Source of the DNA: Thereva unica
Lineage: Eukaryota; Arthropoda; Insecta; Diptera; Therevidae
Direction of reading: 5' to 3'
Length of the DNA stretch: 64,000 nt
NCBI GenBank assembly: GCA_949987705.1
Contig: OX465282.1
Span: 6,374,501-6,438,500 of the forward strand
Below are positions 1-10,440 of the stretch, one piece after another. A model generated the notes under the pieces. It ran no database searches and had not been told where the DNA came from. It saw nothing but the letters and a program-made list of their open reading frames with translations. Both the position numbers and the translations under genes were made by a program. Positions within the stretch are counted from its first letter, which is position 1, and every line of letters begins with the position of its first letter.

Positions 1-299
1 GTTAGGCACACCGCTCATTTGATTCAAGCCAAGTGAGAATAACCAGTTAAGAGAGCAGGATTCCTTAGATTTCAGGTTGCCTGCGGGGAGGTAGTTATCG
101 TCATCTTCATCCGATACCCACTCCTTGGACGTCCCTAACAATTTCCTATTCAAAAAAGGGCCGCTCCAAAAATTTCCCAAAACCGGAAATTATGCAAAGG
201 GATAATTTTGGTCGATTTCACGAAAGTGCTCGGATTTTAATGAATGAGGTATCGTTGGAAAGGGCTTGCTCCCTGCCCTTTTTTGTGAATTCCCAAAGG
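1..299. other. No gene recognised
   Basis: This stretch holds no ORF with recognisable content on either strand. The final exon of the minus-strand syntrophin gene was looked for here and not found. Confidence 0.5.
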
Positions 300-1197
300 A
301 GGTTTGCGAAGTGTCCATTAGATGGGCGACTCGGAGTTCGATACGACGACAACAACTTCGTAACGGAATTAATGTTCGCCGACGATAGCGCTGTCTTCGC
401 CGACACGGATGCCGAAGCAACGGACATCTTATACGACATTTCCCGCATCGCCCAGTCATACGGGTTAAAAATCAATGCAGAAAAATCCAAAGCGCTCACA
501 AGGGACGGATTGCGGGCCAGTGTTCACCTCGATGAAACCCAAATCGAACCGGTTTCGAGGTCCAAATATTTGGAATCATTGGTTGAGGAAACGAAACTGG
601 CATCGACGTCAGACGTTCACAGCCGCATCGGTCAGGCAACAGCAACATTCGCCTCGCTCAAGTGGTGCATATGGAGACGAACAAATATTTCCATCGCTCG
701 TTCCAAAGTACGCCTTTATCGAACGTTGATCCTTCCGATTCTTCTTTATGTATCTGAAACGTGGACACTGCTCAAACTGGATGTTAAGCAGTTCGAGGTC
801 TTCCAAATGCGATGCTTGAGGCAGATCTGCGGTGTCTCACTACGCGAACGCCTTCGAACGAGACAGTTAGACAAAGATGCAATCAGACACTAATCGCAGA
901 AGAAATTCAAAACGTCGACTACGGTGGTTTGGACATGTTTGCCGAATGGATGATGATCGCTTGCCACGTAAACTTCTCTGGCGAGATCGTCCCGCAGGCT
1001 GGAGAATCCAGCGATCGGCACCGAAGAAAACTTGGCTAAAGAATATCGAGGGTGACATAAAGAATCAACGGTTATCAGTTACCGAGGCTCGAGACTTCGC
1101 CAAATTGTGAATAGAGTTAGAGACCCAGCGGCACCGGCAGCAGCATATCCGTTGCGGGGACGTCCAGCTCGAACCGCCAGCTAACGGATCAAAGAAG
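300..1197 (+). pseudogene. 5'-truncated RTE-clade LINE fragment (RT C-terminus)
   Basis: The plus-strand translation from about 325 carries the RT motif LMFADDSAVFAD and continues through RTLILPILLY and SETWTLL, closely matching the C-terminal half of the full-length RTE at 38912-42194. The reading frame breaks near 860-890; the RRLRWFGHVCRMDD block then continues in another frame. The copy ends like the full-length element, with GCTAACGGATCAAAG followed by an AAG-rich tail at about 1183-1197. It lacks the endonuclease and the N-terminal half of RT, as expected for a 5'-truncated LINE insertion. It is dead. The 5' boundary is approximate because similarity fades near 300-320; no target-site duplication was found. 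Confidence 0.88.
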
Positions 1198-1371
1198 AAG
1201 AAGAAAGAAGGTGCTATTTGAGTAATTAATCCAAATAACATTATTAACATTATAATCATCCTACACTGATAAAAAAACATTCTTAGCTTAAGACAATTTT
1301 TTTTGAACGAAGCAAATCATGTTTTGGATATAAGGAAAACAAAATTGTCTTCGGATAAGCAATACTCATAG

Positions 1372-1593
1372 TGTAGTATTTGGCTAGCAATACTTAAAAT
1401 AAATAAATGACGCACACACACACACGAAGAACTGGAGAACAACAATAAACCGCTAGGCCAGGCACTGTACCAATCCGGAGGATTCATCATCGACACTCGT
1501 CTGTCGGCAACCATCATAAAAAGCACGTCTCAATAAAAGTTGATAATTAAAGTTATGTCTTTTACTTTTCTAGTATATATAACCTATGTAACA
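1372..1593 (+). repeat. 5' LTR of the gypsy element
   Basis: It starts TGTAGTATTTGG and ends CTATGTAACA, so it has TGT...ACA ends. It contains an AATAAA signal (about 1531-1536) and a short CA microsatellite. It is identical by eye to the 3' LTR. Confidence 0.93.
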
Positions 1594-1611
1594 TGGCGCA
1601 GTCAATTCGGA
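1594..1611 (+). other. Primer binding site (tRNA-Ser type)
   Basis: TGGCGCAGTC follows the LTR directly. It matches the start of the tRNA-Ser-complementary sites used by several insect gypsy elements; the remainder diverges. The tRNA match is from recalled tRNA-Ser sequence. Confidence 0.7.
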
Positions 1612-1654
1612 ATCAAATTATAAGTGATAGTGATGTGATTCGGAAAATAAATTG

Positions 1655-4336
1655 ATGGGACGTGTGAAGGACACCGAAAAAACAGTAGTGAAAAAACCAC
1701 GTGGAAGACCTCCTAAGCAATTAAAATACATTTTTGTGAAAGCGATGGAGCATGTAAAGCCAGTAGAAAAATTGGAGTTGGAAGGAAATCTCACAGAAAA
1801 CTGGAGAAAATTTCGCCAAAATTTTGAGATTTTCAGTGTGGCTATCGAGCTAGATAAAAAACCAGAACCGGTACGCATAGCAGTGTTTTTAAATGCGTTA
1901 GGGCCAGAAGCAATAGAAGTGTACAATTCTTTTGCTCTAGCGCTAGCCGAAGATAAAAAGAAAATTTATGTAGAAGTGGTGAAATCGTTTGAAGAATTCT
2001 GTAAAGGAAAGTCGAACGAAGTGTACGAATCATACATGTTCCATTGCCGTAATCAAGCAGAAAGGGAACCATTTGACAGTTTTCTAATGGATGTCAAGAA
2101 GTTAGTAAAGAAGTGCAATTATGGAGATTTAGAGCCGCGAATGTTACGCGACCGTATAGTTATGGGAATTAACGACAAAAATGTACAAAAAAGGCTGTTG
2201 GAAGCAGAAACGTTAACATTAGAAAAGGCAATAGAAATGGCACGCACGGCAGAGATAACGGGGAAACAAACAAAAGAAATGCAGAAAAGTGCCGTAAAAG
2301 CAGTGGATCACATGGCGACTAGGAGTCAGCAGCAACATCAGCATGGAAATTATAATAAAAACAACGGTAACTCTGTATCTAATAAAAACATAAAACAAAA
2401 AATTAAACAAAATTATAATAATTTTAGGCAAAATAAGAAAACATGTAATTCTTGCGGTCAGGCTCATGGCAGTACAGGATGCCCAGCTAAAGGGAAAATG
2501 TGCATCAAGTGCAACAAGTGGAATCATTTTGCAAAAGTGTGTCGCTCGAAACAGGTGCGTGAAATAAAAATTAAAGAAGAAATTGCAAGTAGTATTGATA
2601 ATTTATATCTTGACACAGTTAGTATTAAACGTGTTAGAAGTATTTCTAATAAAGTAACTAGTGCATGGTATGAAAATATAAAAATTGGGACTACCGAAAT
2701 TAAATTCAAGTTGGATACAGGAGCGGAGACCAATGTGCTTCCATATAAATATTTTAAATTATTAAAAAATGTAACCTTAGAAAAAACCCCATTTAATGTG
2801 GAGGCGTACGGGGGTGAAGTAATTAAAGTAACTGGGTTAGTCCGAGTAGTTTGTGAAACAGATAAAGTTAGCTCAAGGCAAACATTAGTGGTAGTAAAAG
2901 ACGATAACGTTCCTTTGTTAGGGCTTCCAGGATGCACTGGCCTGAACTTAGTTCAACGAGTGCTTACTATACAGAAAGGGAAAGAAGAATTTATTAGCAA
3001 CAATCGCGATCTTTTCGACGGTATGGGTTGTTTCAGTGAAAATCTTAAAATAGAATTACAGAATTCATACACACCAGTAGTAAGGCCGGCAAGAAGGGTT
3101 CCGTACGCTCTTCAAAAAGTCTTAAAACAGGAATTAGATAATTTGTCGGATCGGGGTATAATAGAGCCAGTACATGAGCCTACAGAATGGGTTTCCAATT
3201 TAGTAGTGGTTGAAAAACCTAATAAAAAATTACGCATTTGTCTAGATCCGCGTGATCTCAACCTATCTATAAAAGACCAAATACACTACATACCAACTTT
3301 TGAAGAACTAACAGCTAGGTTAGCAAACAAAAAGCTGTTTACTGTACTAGACCTAAAAGAAGGGTACTATCAAGTAGGTCTTCACCCTGACACTAGCAAG
3401 CTATGCACATTTTCAACACCATTTGGGTGTTATCGGTTCAAAAGATTGCCTTTCGGCATAAAAGTCGCGCCTGAAATTTTCCAGAAATTGAACGAAGCTA
3501 ACTTTTCAGGAATTCGCAATGTGATAATTTATATTGACGACATTCTTATTGCGGCCGAAACTAAAGAAGAACACGACCAAATACTCCAGGAAGTGGTAGA
3601 CCGCGCACGGGAAAAGAATATAAAATTCAATGAGAATAAAGTACAGTATTGCGTTCAGAAAGTTAAATATATGGGTCACATAATATCAGGGGAAGGAGTC
3701 GAAGTTGACAAAGAGCGTACAAAGGCAATTGAAGCCTTAGGTATCCCTAAGAATAAAAAACAACTTCAAAAACTCTTTGGAGTTATAAATTATATGCGAA
3801 ATTTCATTCCCAATCTTTCAAGTGTCGCTAAGCCAATGCGGGACTTGCTTAAAAAAAACATAATTTTTGAATGGTTGCCCCAACATACACATTGTCTTGA
3901 AGAAATCAAAAACAAAATCATCACCGCACCTGTGCTCAAGGCTTTCGATACAAACCAAAACTTAGTTCTGCAAGCAGATGCTTCGCAGTACGGCCTTGGT
4001 GCATGTTTAATGCAAGAAGACAAACCCATTTGCTTTGCGTCTCGGAGTCTTACAGATGCAGAGGTAAATTATTCTCAAATCGAGAAAGAGATGTTGGCGA
4101 TTGTGTTTGGGTGCCATAAGTTCCATTCATATATTTACGGGCGAGAGGTTAAGGTCATAACGGACCATAAACCCTTATTAGGCATAATAAAGAAAGAAAT
4201 ATACAAAGTACCCTCAGCAAAGCTCCAACGCATGAAGCTAAGGCTTCTTAAATACAAACTTACTCTTGAATATATGCCCGGGAAAAATATGCATATTGCT
4301 GATTACCTCTCTAGAGACTATATTGAAAATAAGTAA
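1655..4336 (+). CDS. Gypsy gag-pol: gag, zinc knuckles, protease, RT, RNase H
   Basis: The ATG at 1655 opens a 893-codon frame. Residues 1-200 are gag-like. Near residue 263 there are two Cys-rich knuckles (CNSCGQAHGSTGCPAKG, then CIKCNKWNHFAKVC). The aspartic protease active site DTGAETN is near residue 353. RT shows FTVLDLKEGYYQVGL and the catalytic YIDD near 626. RNase H shows LQADAS near 774 and TDHKPLL, ending at GKNMHIADYLSRD. Gag and pol are fused without a frameshift. The frame stops at TAA 4334-4336, but the same frame continues directly into integrase, so this stop is probably a recent nonsense change or a programmed readthrough point. The product would act in virus-like particles to copy and process the element RNA. 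Confidence 0.9.
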   Translation: MGRVKDTEKTVVKKPRGRPPKQLKYIFVKAMEHVKPVEKLELEGNLTENWRKFRQNFEIFSVAIELDKKPEPVRIAVFLNALGPEAIEVYNSFALALAEDKKKIYVEVVKSFEEFCKGKSNEVYESYMFHCRNQAEREPFDSFLMDVKKLVKKCNYGDLEPRMLRDRIVMGINDKNVQKRLLEAETLTLEKAIEMARTAEITGKQTKEMQKSAVKAVDHMATRSQQQHQHGNYNKNNGNSVSNKNIKQKIKQNYNNFRQNKKTCNSCGQAHGSTGCPAKGKMCIKCNKWNHFAKVCRSKQVREIKIKEEIASSIDNLYLDTVSIKRVRSISNKVTSAWYENIKIGTTEIKFKLDTGAETNVLPYKYFKLLKNVTLEKTPFNVEAYGGEVIKVTGLVRVVCETDKVSSRQTLVVVKDDNVPLLGLPGCTGLNLVQRVLTIQKGKEEFISNNRDLFDGMGCFSENLKIELQNSYTPVVRPARRVPYALQKVLKQELDNLSDRGIIEPVHEPTEWVSNLVVVEKPNKKLRICLDPRDLNLSIKDQIHYIPTFEELTARLANKKLFTVLDLKEGYYQVGLHPDTSKLCTFSTPFGCYRFKRLPFGIKVAPEIFQKLNEANFSGIRNVIIYIDDILIAAETKEEHDQILQEVVDRAREKNIKFNENKVQYCVQKVKYMGHIISGEGVEVDKERTKAIEALGIPKNKKQLQKLFGVINYMRNFIPNLSSVAKPMRDLLKKNIIFEWLPQHTHCLEEIKNKIITAPVLKAFDTNQNLVLQADASQYGLGACLMQEDKPICFASRSLTDAEVNYSQIEKEMLAIVFGCHKFHSYIYGREVKVITDHKPLLGIIKKEIYKVPSAKLQRMKLRLLKYKLTLEYMPGKNMHIADYLSRDYIENK

Positions 4337-5503
4337 GTTGAAATCCCTGAACTCAACGAGGTAATCCACACTTTAAATATTAGTGACAATAAGAAAAAGC
4401 TATTTATCAATAGCACCTCACAGGACCTTGTTCTAAAAGAGTTGCGCGATACTTTACTCCAGGGGTGGCCGGAAAACAAGAACCAGTTACCGAGTTACCT
4501 AAAACAATTTTGGAAGCTTCGTAATGAACTTACCACTGAAGGTGGAATAATATTTCTGAATGATCGCATAATTGTCCCAGAAAGTTTGAGAAATTACGTT
4601 CTCAGCATACTTCACCAGCCACATTTAGGCATAGAAAAAACCAAAGTTCGGGCAAGAAGCCTAGTCTACTGGCCGGGAATAAACACAGATATTGAGAACC
4701 AGATAGTATCATGTGCCATATGTCAGAAATTTAGAAATGCGAATACCAAAGAACCACTGCAAGCACATGAATTTCCAATGCTACCTTTTCATAAAATAGG
4801 CATGGACATAATGGAGTTTGGTGGGAAAGCGTACTTAGTAGTAGGGGATTATTTTTCAAAATTTATGGAGGTATTACCTCTTAGAAATAAGACGGCATCA
4901 GAGGTAATTGAGAAACTTAAACCTATGTTCGCATGTCACGGGTTGCCCAGGTCCATAATGGCGGATAATATGCCATTTAATTCACACTGCTTCACCGAAT
5001 TCTGTAGTCATCATGATATCGAACTTGTAACTAGTAGCCCAAGATATCCCCAATCCAATGGTTTTGCAGAACGAATGGTACAATTGTCCAAGAAATTAAT
5101 GCAGAAATGCAGTGAAAGTCATTCCGAGCTCTGGCTCGCGTTACTCGAGTATAGAAATACTCCTATTAAGCACATTGGCTTGACACCTACTCAACTGGCA
5201 ATGGGAAGACAAACTAGAACATTAATGCCAGGCAAAACATCGTTATACAATTTAGTAGATCATCCAGACCTACAGACTGCATTTGAGAGAAAAACTAAAC
5301 AATCTCAAAAGTACTACAACCGTAACGCTAAAGCTAGGACCCTCGATTTTAAGATCGGTGAGACAGTATGGTTTAGAAATGGAAGTACATGGGTTGAAGC
5401 TCAGGTAGAATCCAAAGACCAAAGCCCGCGCTCCTACTGGATAAGACTTCCAGATGGCACTATAATCCGAAGAAATACTTCTACACTTAGAAAACACGCA
5501 TAA
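4337..5503 (+). CDS. Gypsy integrase portion of pol (after the internal stop)
   Basis: This is the same frame as gag-pol, separated only by the TAA at 4334-4336. The zinc-binding HHCC region lies around 4608-4732 (HQPHLGIEK, then CAICQKF). The catalytic triad residues are all present: D in GMDIMEF (about 4800), D in MADNMPF (about 4965) and E in NGFAERMV (about 5067). A chromatin- or DNA-binding C-terminal region ends at the stop at 5501-5503. Integrase joins the cDNA to the target. If the stop is real this part is made only by readthrough, because there is no good independent start. Confidence 0.88.
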   Translation, partial: VEIPELNEVIHTLNISDNKKKLFINSTSQDLVLKELRDTLLQGWPENKNQLPSYLKQFWKLRNELTTEGGIIFLNDRIIVPESLRNYVLSILHQPHLGIEKTKVRARSLVYWPGINTDIENQIVSCAICQKFRNANTKEPLQAHEFPMLPFHKIGMDIMEFGGKAYLVVGDYFSKFMEVLPLRNKTASEVIEKLKPMFACHGLPRSIMADNMPFNSHCFTEFCSHHDIELVTSSPRYPQSNGFAERMVQLSKKLMQKCSESHSELWLALLEYRNTPIKHIGLTPTQLAMGRQTRTLMPGKTSLYNLVDHPDLQTAFERKTKQSQKYYNRNAKARTLDFKIGETVWFRNGSTWVEAQVESKDQSPRSYWIRLPDGTIIRRNTSTLRKHA

Positions 5504-5637
5504 CCCTGCTTCATATGCAATTTTACATCCTGCATGAGCCTCATCCCAAGAAACAAGTAATTGCATGCAGTACATAAGCTTTAATTGGTTCTTGTACTAC
5601 AGTAGTAATATTAGTTTGATAGTAGGCTAAAGCATAC

Positions 5638-5669
<32 letters not shown>

Positions 5670-6012
5670 CAATATAAATAATGTTGGATTTTGCAAATGT
5701 AAAGTAACTAAATCTTAAGAATTAAATAATAGCAAAGTAGCAACACTAGAAAATTCGAAAACTTTGAATTAGCGTTAAGTATTTTGAATTATATTGTATG
5801 TATAAAATGTATGTATTTATAAAATGTAGTACTACAGTTGTACACTGTAAGTTGAATTAACGTTAAGTATTTTGAATTTCATTACTGAATTGTAGACTGT
5901 AAGTTGAACAGTATAGTAAGTAGATGGTATTATATTGAACAATTTAGACAATTATTGTATATTGTAAATTGAATTAAAATATTATCTATTCAACTTTATA
6001 AAGGGAGGGAGG
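5504..6012 (+). other. Gypsy 3' untranslated region and polypurine tract
   Basis: This AT-rich non-coding stretch includes A and TA simple repeats (5639-5670) and several diverged repeats of a GTAAGTTGAA-like motif between 5840 and 5975. It ends in AAGGGAGGGAGG (6001-6012), the purine tract for plus-strand priming, immediately before the 3' LTR. Confidence 0.8.
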
Positions 6013-6234
6013 TGTAGTATTTGGCTAGCAATACTTAAAATAAATAAATGACGCACACACACACACGAAGAACTGGAGAACAACAATAAACCGCTAGGCC
6101 AGGCACTGTACCAATCCGGAGGATTCATCATCGACACTCGTCTGTCGGCAACCATCATAAAAAGCACGTCTCAATAAAAGTTGATAATTAAAGTTATGTC
6201 TTTTACTTTTCTAGTATATATAACCTATGTAACA
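6013..6234 (+). repeat. 3' LTR of the gypsy element
   Basis: Same length and, by eye, same sequence as 1372-1593. It is followed by the CATAG target duplication at 6235-6239. Confidence 0.93.
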
Positions 6235-6655
6235 CATAGTTTTGGTTTTATTGTCTTGGATGAAGACAAAAGTTGACTAGAAGTAAGAAAAAAAAATTCT
6301 TGGTTTGAGATACTCATTTTATTAATTTAAGCAATTCAAGGTAATAAAATAGTGAATTGCCTCAATAAATATTGTCGAATTAAAGCTTCATCGTGTCTTT
6401 ATTTAATACAAATGTTGTTTTTAATAAAAAAATTGGTTTCTTGAGTAAAAATTACAACAATCTTATTTCGAGAAAAAAAATATCTTGCCCGAAAATATAA
6501 GTGTTGAGCGAAGAAATATAATCGCTTGGCTCAAGAATTTCTAGTGTCTTACTCTGACACAGCATTCTCATGTTAAGACTGAAAAATGTTTCAACTCAAG
6601 ACAACGAAAGGAAGACTATGGAATTGCTGGAATCAAGACAATTTTTTTATCAGTG

Positions 6656-7575
6656 TACGGATTGGAAAATCTTAGTTTAAGCTGCAGATAGCTTAAATAA
6701 ATAAATGGTTAGTCATTATTAGACCAATGTTTCTATACAGATCTTCGCTAGACACTTTCAACGATTCAACATCATTCTTCCTTTCATCCATTGTTTTAAA
6801 AATAACACCAAAACCCAGAATGTTTGTCTAAAATAATCCTTTTTCTTTATTAATAAAAAATCTCTGTAATTTCAACCAGTAAATAATATTAATTGCCACG
6901 GCATGCAAAGGAACAAATTCCCTTCATTTACCACCAAGAAGAAAACTTCTCTTTTCTCACCATCAACACAAGAATGACGCCCGAAAATAAGATAACTCGT
7001 AAAAATTAAATATAATTTCCCACCAATTTAACCACAACGGATTCCTCCGTTGCCATTTTGTATTATTGTTACTTTTGTTTGTTTTTGGTTTTTGTTTTTG
7101 TTTTTTCATTCTGAAATCGGTTTGGGAATTAACTTTTATCACTTTCCAGAAAAAGGGAAATAGACCCCGGAATCAAGGACCCGACAAAAAATACAAAAAA
7201 AAGGGAAACCAAAACCTCAAAATCCAACCAAAAATTAATTCTCAAGCGCCACCCTGGAAATTTTTAAGGATACTTTACACTTGAATAAGTACAATGATAT
7301 CCACAAAAAAGGATAAACTTTTTTTTTCTCCAGGACCTATTACTAGTACTGCTACTACTATTGTTGGTGGTGGTGTTGGTGATGTTGTTGTCGTCGGTGG
7401 CTGCTGTTACAGAATTTGTCCCTTTAAATTGGAGTTGTTTAGGACCGAGTCCTTATCATTTGTAGACTATTAAGAAAATGACAAAAACTGGTGGCAGAAA
7501 CAAAAGGACAAATAAAAAGGAAACAAGGACATACACAAAAAAAAAAATAAAGAAAAAAATTTGTCATCAACTTAC
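6656..7575. other. Intronic DNA, no gene seen
   Basis: AT-rich sequence with A-runs and an imperfect GTT/GGT-rich stretch (about 7340-7400). It lies downstream of the 7576-7920 exon in gene orientation. The expected last syntrophin exon was searched for and not found. Confidence 0.5.
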
Positions 7576-7920
7576 GATTTCTCCGTCATCACCAAAGTCC
7601 AAATACAGCATTCTGTTGCCATCATCAGCAGATCCCTTCAATTTGTCAAAAGGGAATGACCAGAGGGTTTTTGCTGGGGCATTGAATCCGCTTTCCAGCA
7701 GCGAGAATCCTCGATTCAAGTGAACAACTAATTGACACGGACGTCCTTGATATAGGCAGCGAAATGAGAATTCCCTTTGGTAATTGACAGCGTTATGACT
7801 CCCCTGGACAAGGGATCGCGCCCATGCTGCCATATCCCGGTGCGTCTCCGACCGTAGCCAATACACAAGGACTCCACGTGTTGTTCCGCAACGGACACAG
7901 AAGATTGTGGTTTGTTGGCC
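7576..7920 (-). CDS. Syn1: Syntrophin exon: C-terminal half of PH2 domain
   Basis: Read on the minus strand this is exactly 115 codons. It contains GTTRGVLVYWLRSETHRDMA, the VQGSHNAVNYQ segment, YQGRPCQLVVHLNRGFS and SADDGNRMLYLDFGDDGEI. These are hallmark segments of the second pleckstrin-homology domain of alpha/beta-type syntrophins, adaptors that bind dystrophin and link channels and signalling proteins to the membrane cytoskeleton. The donor GTAAG lies at 7571-7575 (as CTTAC). The acceptor AG is at 7921-7922 after an A-rich rather than pyrimidine-rich tract, so this end is slightly less certain, but phase 0 agrees with the preceding exon. The final syntrophin-unique exon is not in the window. 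The assignment to the Syn1 (alpha/beta) rather than gamma type rests on the RMLYLDFG...DGEI motif. Confidence 0.9.
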
Positions 7921-8073
7921 CTTTTTTCACATTTTTAATTAGATGTCATTTTGGTACCAGGGGGGTTTTCGAGATGAAGAGGATGAAAAAGAAGAAAATA
8001 AAAAATTACAAGTTAAAAGTTAAGTCAAATGTCTTCAAGATGTTTTTTTTTTACACAAACTGGATATACTTAC

Positions 8074-8182
8074 ATTTAGGGAAGAATTATTTCCAGCACC
8101 CGCTAATCGCGTTGATGCTAGGGCACAGCTCTCTACAGGACGGCTCCATGCCTCAACAGACCATGGGGCGCTCTCGTATATC
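8074..8182 (-). CDS. Syn1: Syntrophin exon: middle of PH2 domain
   Basis: The minus strand encodes one completing base plus 36 codons: IYESAPWSVEAWSRPVESCA, then STRLAGAGNN. This matches the conserved syntrophin segment with the W-x(4)-W spacing and the ATRL-like motif before the second half of PH2. The acceptor is ACACAG ending at 8183 and the donor GTAAGTA is at 8067-8073. The phase joins the 8351-8433 exon (AG plus G makes an Arg codon) and ends on a codon boundary matching the start of the 7576-7920 exon. Confidence 0.92.
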
Positions 8183-8350
8183 CTGTGTAAGGAAATGAAT
8201 TTTTTAGGTAATGAGGCATCTTACAGACGGGTCGTGCGGATAAGATTGAGCACGGGGCATACCCCGACAACATTTTTTGGGGTAAAATACCCAGAATAGT
8301 CCTTTAGGCCATCCTAATCTTACCGGAAACTAATTTCCAGGGATACTCAC

Positions 8351-8433
8351 CTAAATTCCCTTTCTGTCACAGCAACGAATACCGGTTGCCACTTATCGTT
8401 TTCATCTGAACTTTCTGAACTAGATCGACCGCT
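8351..8433 (-). CDS. Syn1: Syntrophin exon: linker and start of PH2 domain
   Basis: The 83-bp minus-strand exon encodes a Ser-rich linker (SGRSSSESSDENDK) followed by WQPVFVAVTEREF, the first strand of the syntrophin PH2 domain. The acceptor is TTCACAG just above 8433 and the donor GTGAGT is at 8345-8350. It begins in phase 0, matching the end of the 12612-12832 exon, and ends with two bases of a split Arg codon completed by the next exon. Confidence 0.92.
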
Positions 8434-8509
8434 CTGTGAATACAACAAAAAAAAAAAAGAAATTTTATTTTTTTTTCGTGTTTTTTTTTTAATTCTGTTT
8501 TAATTAATG

Positions 8510-9060
8510 TTTTAATTCTTGTTCAGGAACACAAATGGAAAACCGTCATTGATCGGAGCAAGTTGTAGTCGATGTCTAAAGAATACGATGGGTGGGATAG
8601 GACGGCCCAAATCAGTGTTTCCAGGTAGGTTTTACCGACATTATCAGTATGCGGCTGTACGTTGCCGAGCTGCAAAATCAATTTACCCATCTCAAAGGCA
8701 TTAGTTCTGTTCGATAACGAGCTCCTGTGATGGTTCCATTCGGTTGCAACAACTCATAATAAACCACGCCCACCAAGTGTCCAAATACAAAGCATGTGCT
8801 TCGGGTCATGGCATGTATTTTACTTTGAAATATCGTACCAGATCTACTTTTCATCGGCAGTCACAATCCGAGCAGGTGGTTGAACGTTAAAAAACGACAG
8901 ACAATCGAAGTTCCTCGGCTTCAACTCGTATAGCATCAAACTTCCTTGCTTTTAGATAACCATTTTTGCTTCGGTTTGACAAAAGGACACCGTAATCGAA
9001 CATACTTTGGCGTGTCCTCTGGAATTAAATATGCCTTCTAGTAACTTCAATGGTGTAATG
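8510..9060 (-). pseudogene. Decayed mariner-type transposase fragment
   Basis: The minus strand retains mariner landmarks in broken frames: ARIVTADEK (about 8853-8880, the first catalytic Asp region), a degraded QPHTDNVGKTYLETLIWAVL block and HPSYSLDIDYNLLRS (about 8540-8660, where functional mariners have PYSPDxxPSDYHLF). Several stops and frameshifts are present and no TIRs were found. It lies in the intron between the 8351-8433 and 12612-12832 syntrophin exons, on the same strand as the gene. It is an old dead copy. Confidence 0.7.
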
Positions 9061-9372
9061 ACGAAGACCTCTACTTATTCGTGACGAGTCTACCAAACTG
9101 GTTTTCCCAGGGCAATGCGTTCTCGAATGTAGCAGACAGTCGTTCTCCCAACCTTTTGTTCCTCTCACTGTTTCCCAATCCCTGCGGAGCATCCCAAATA
9201 TATACTATACTTCAGGTCGAATCAAGGTGTAATGCGAACCGTGCCAATGATTAACTTGGCTGGGGACCCAGTAAAAATAGCTTAGTCGTTAACGGTGTGC
9301 TCCGTATACCTGGAGATCTCCGGGTACTGTGGATCTCGTTTCTCCGCTACTCGTGGGATTAATAAATAAAAA

Positions 9373-10440
9373 TGTTACAGAAACAAAAAACAAAAAAGGG
9401 GTCCGGTTCCCCTAAACGAAAACCGGAAGGAACCACAAATCCCGCTGAAAAAAAGGGCAACCGTACGCCTGAGCCCATCCAAACCAAGCGGAGCCACAAG
9501 CTCCCTCCTTTGAAAAAAAGCTCCCAAAGCAACCACTTGTAACCCTACTCCTCCTCGAGGCAATTTCGCTGCCCAGCGTACATCTGCGGCCACGGATGTT
9601 GCGGAGGATCAGGGTAGCAAATGGTCTGCAGAAGGGCCAAAGTGCTAACAAGAGTAGACCCGGCAAAGGCAGGTACCAAAGAACGCCGCCGGGCTAGCAG
9701 AATCCTTCGCTGTTTGGCTACCAACCCGATCGCGGAAGATCAAGAGTCGAAGGAGGATTTTAGCAAAATCCAGGATGGCATTGCTTGGGCTAAGCAGGTC
9801 ATTCCAAACTTCACCCTAGAGCTGTCCACGGGTAAACAAGCTTCTAAACGCCAGCAATTTGTGGAGGAACCAAGTCCACAGTCCAGTTCCAAAAAAGTTG
9901 AAGACCCACAGAGCTATACTGATATCCTTCGCAGAAGCTGCGAAGGATCGCACAGAGGCCATAGTAAATCCGGCGACCTGCACCACGGCCTCAGGTGAGG
10001 AAACCGAAGACTTGGTAACCGATGGCGAAGGCGAAGCTCGGAGCGAAGCTGGTACATGGACAGACTCCGAGTAACATGCACCCACTCCTTAGCTCGGACA
10101 TCGACGTGGGCATCTCCAGCGACGAAGAAGCGGATTTGACTATTATCGAGGTCAACAAACAAGAAAATGATGAAGGTAATGCAGATAAACCTTCATCATT
10201 GTAAAGTGGCGTCAAAAACGATATTAGCATCTTTCTTCTCCATGAGTTTAGAGACGTGATCAACTTAGTGCTGTGGTCGACATAGAGTTAAAACAGCGGA
10301 AACTCAGGATGACCTTTTTCTACCTAACCCGCGAAGATCAGGGCCCTTTACCTTCTTTACCTCCTGGTAACCTACACCGATGCTACCACGGTCCTGATTA
10401 TGGGAGGCTTCAGTGTTCACCATGTGGGTTGCCCCCTCAC
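9373..10440 (+). pseudogene. Decayed R1/LOA-like LINE: ORF1 (gag-like) and start of endonuclease
   Basis: From the ATG at 9373 a basic KKGSGSPKRKPEG-type ORF1 start runs 56 codons to a stop. Frame-shifted ORF1 pieces follow, including KRQQFVEEPSPQSSSKK (about 9845) and FAEAAKDRTEAIVNP (about 9925). At 10168 MQINLHHCKVASKTIL begins ORF2; this opening is characteristic of R1/LOA-group apurinic-type endonucleases. AVVDIELKQRKLRMTFFYL (about 10270) and a degraded GGFSVHHVG (normally GGDFNAHH; about 10402) follow. No RT was recognised downstream. The clade call is by motif only. Confidence 0.68.

Larger units (their letters stand above)
1372..6234 (+). mobile_element. Complete Ty3/gypsy LTR retrotransposon (mag-like, no env)
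   Basis: Two 222-bp LTRs (1372-1593 and 6013-6234) that I read as identical bracket a tRNA-Ser-type primer binding site, a gag-pol frame and a purine tract. The element is flanked by CATAG on both sides (1367-1371 and 6235-6239), a 5-bp target duplication typical of Ty3/gypsy. Domain order is gag, protease, RT, RNase H, integrase, all in one frame, and no envelope ORF follows integrase. The sequence resembles the mag/K02A2.6-like lineage; that lineage call comes from recalled motif style, not a tree. Identical LTRs imply recent insertion. A single in-frame TAA at 4334-4336 separates RNase H from integrase. Confidence 0.93.
1264..6655. mobile_element. TIR element with TA target duplication, split by a gypsy insertion
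   Basis: The left end reads CACTGATAAAAAAA from 1264 and the right end reads TTTTTTTATCAGTG to 6655, each flanked by TA (1262-1263 and 6656-6657). Without the gypsy element and its duplicated CATAG the host element is about 520 bp, AT-rich and non-coding. AAGACAATTTTTTT-like subterminal motifs occur near both ends. The TA duplication fits the Tc1/mariner superfamily, but no transposase remains, so the superfamily is inferred. Confidence 0.72.

Noticed and set aside
2219..2937. Minus-strand open frames inside the gypsy gag-pol
   Set aside because: Antisense shadows of a clearly coding plus-strand frame.
9375..9666. Minus-strand ORFs as a PDZ exon of syntrophin
   Set aside because: No GLGISI-type PDZ motif; the plus strand is a LINE ORF1 start.
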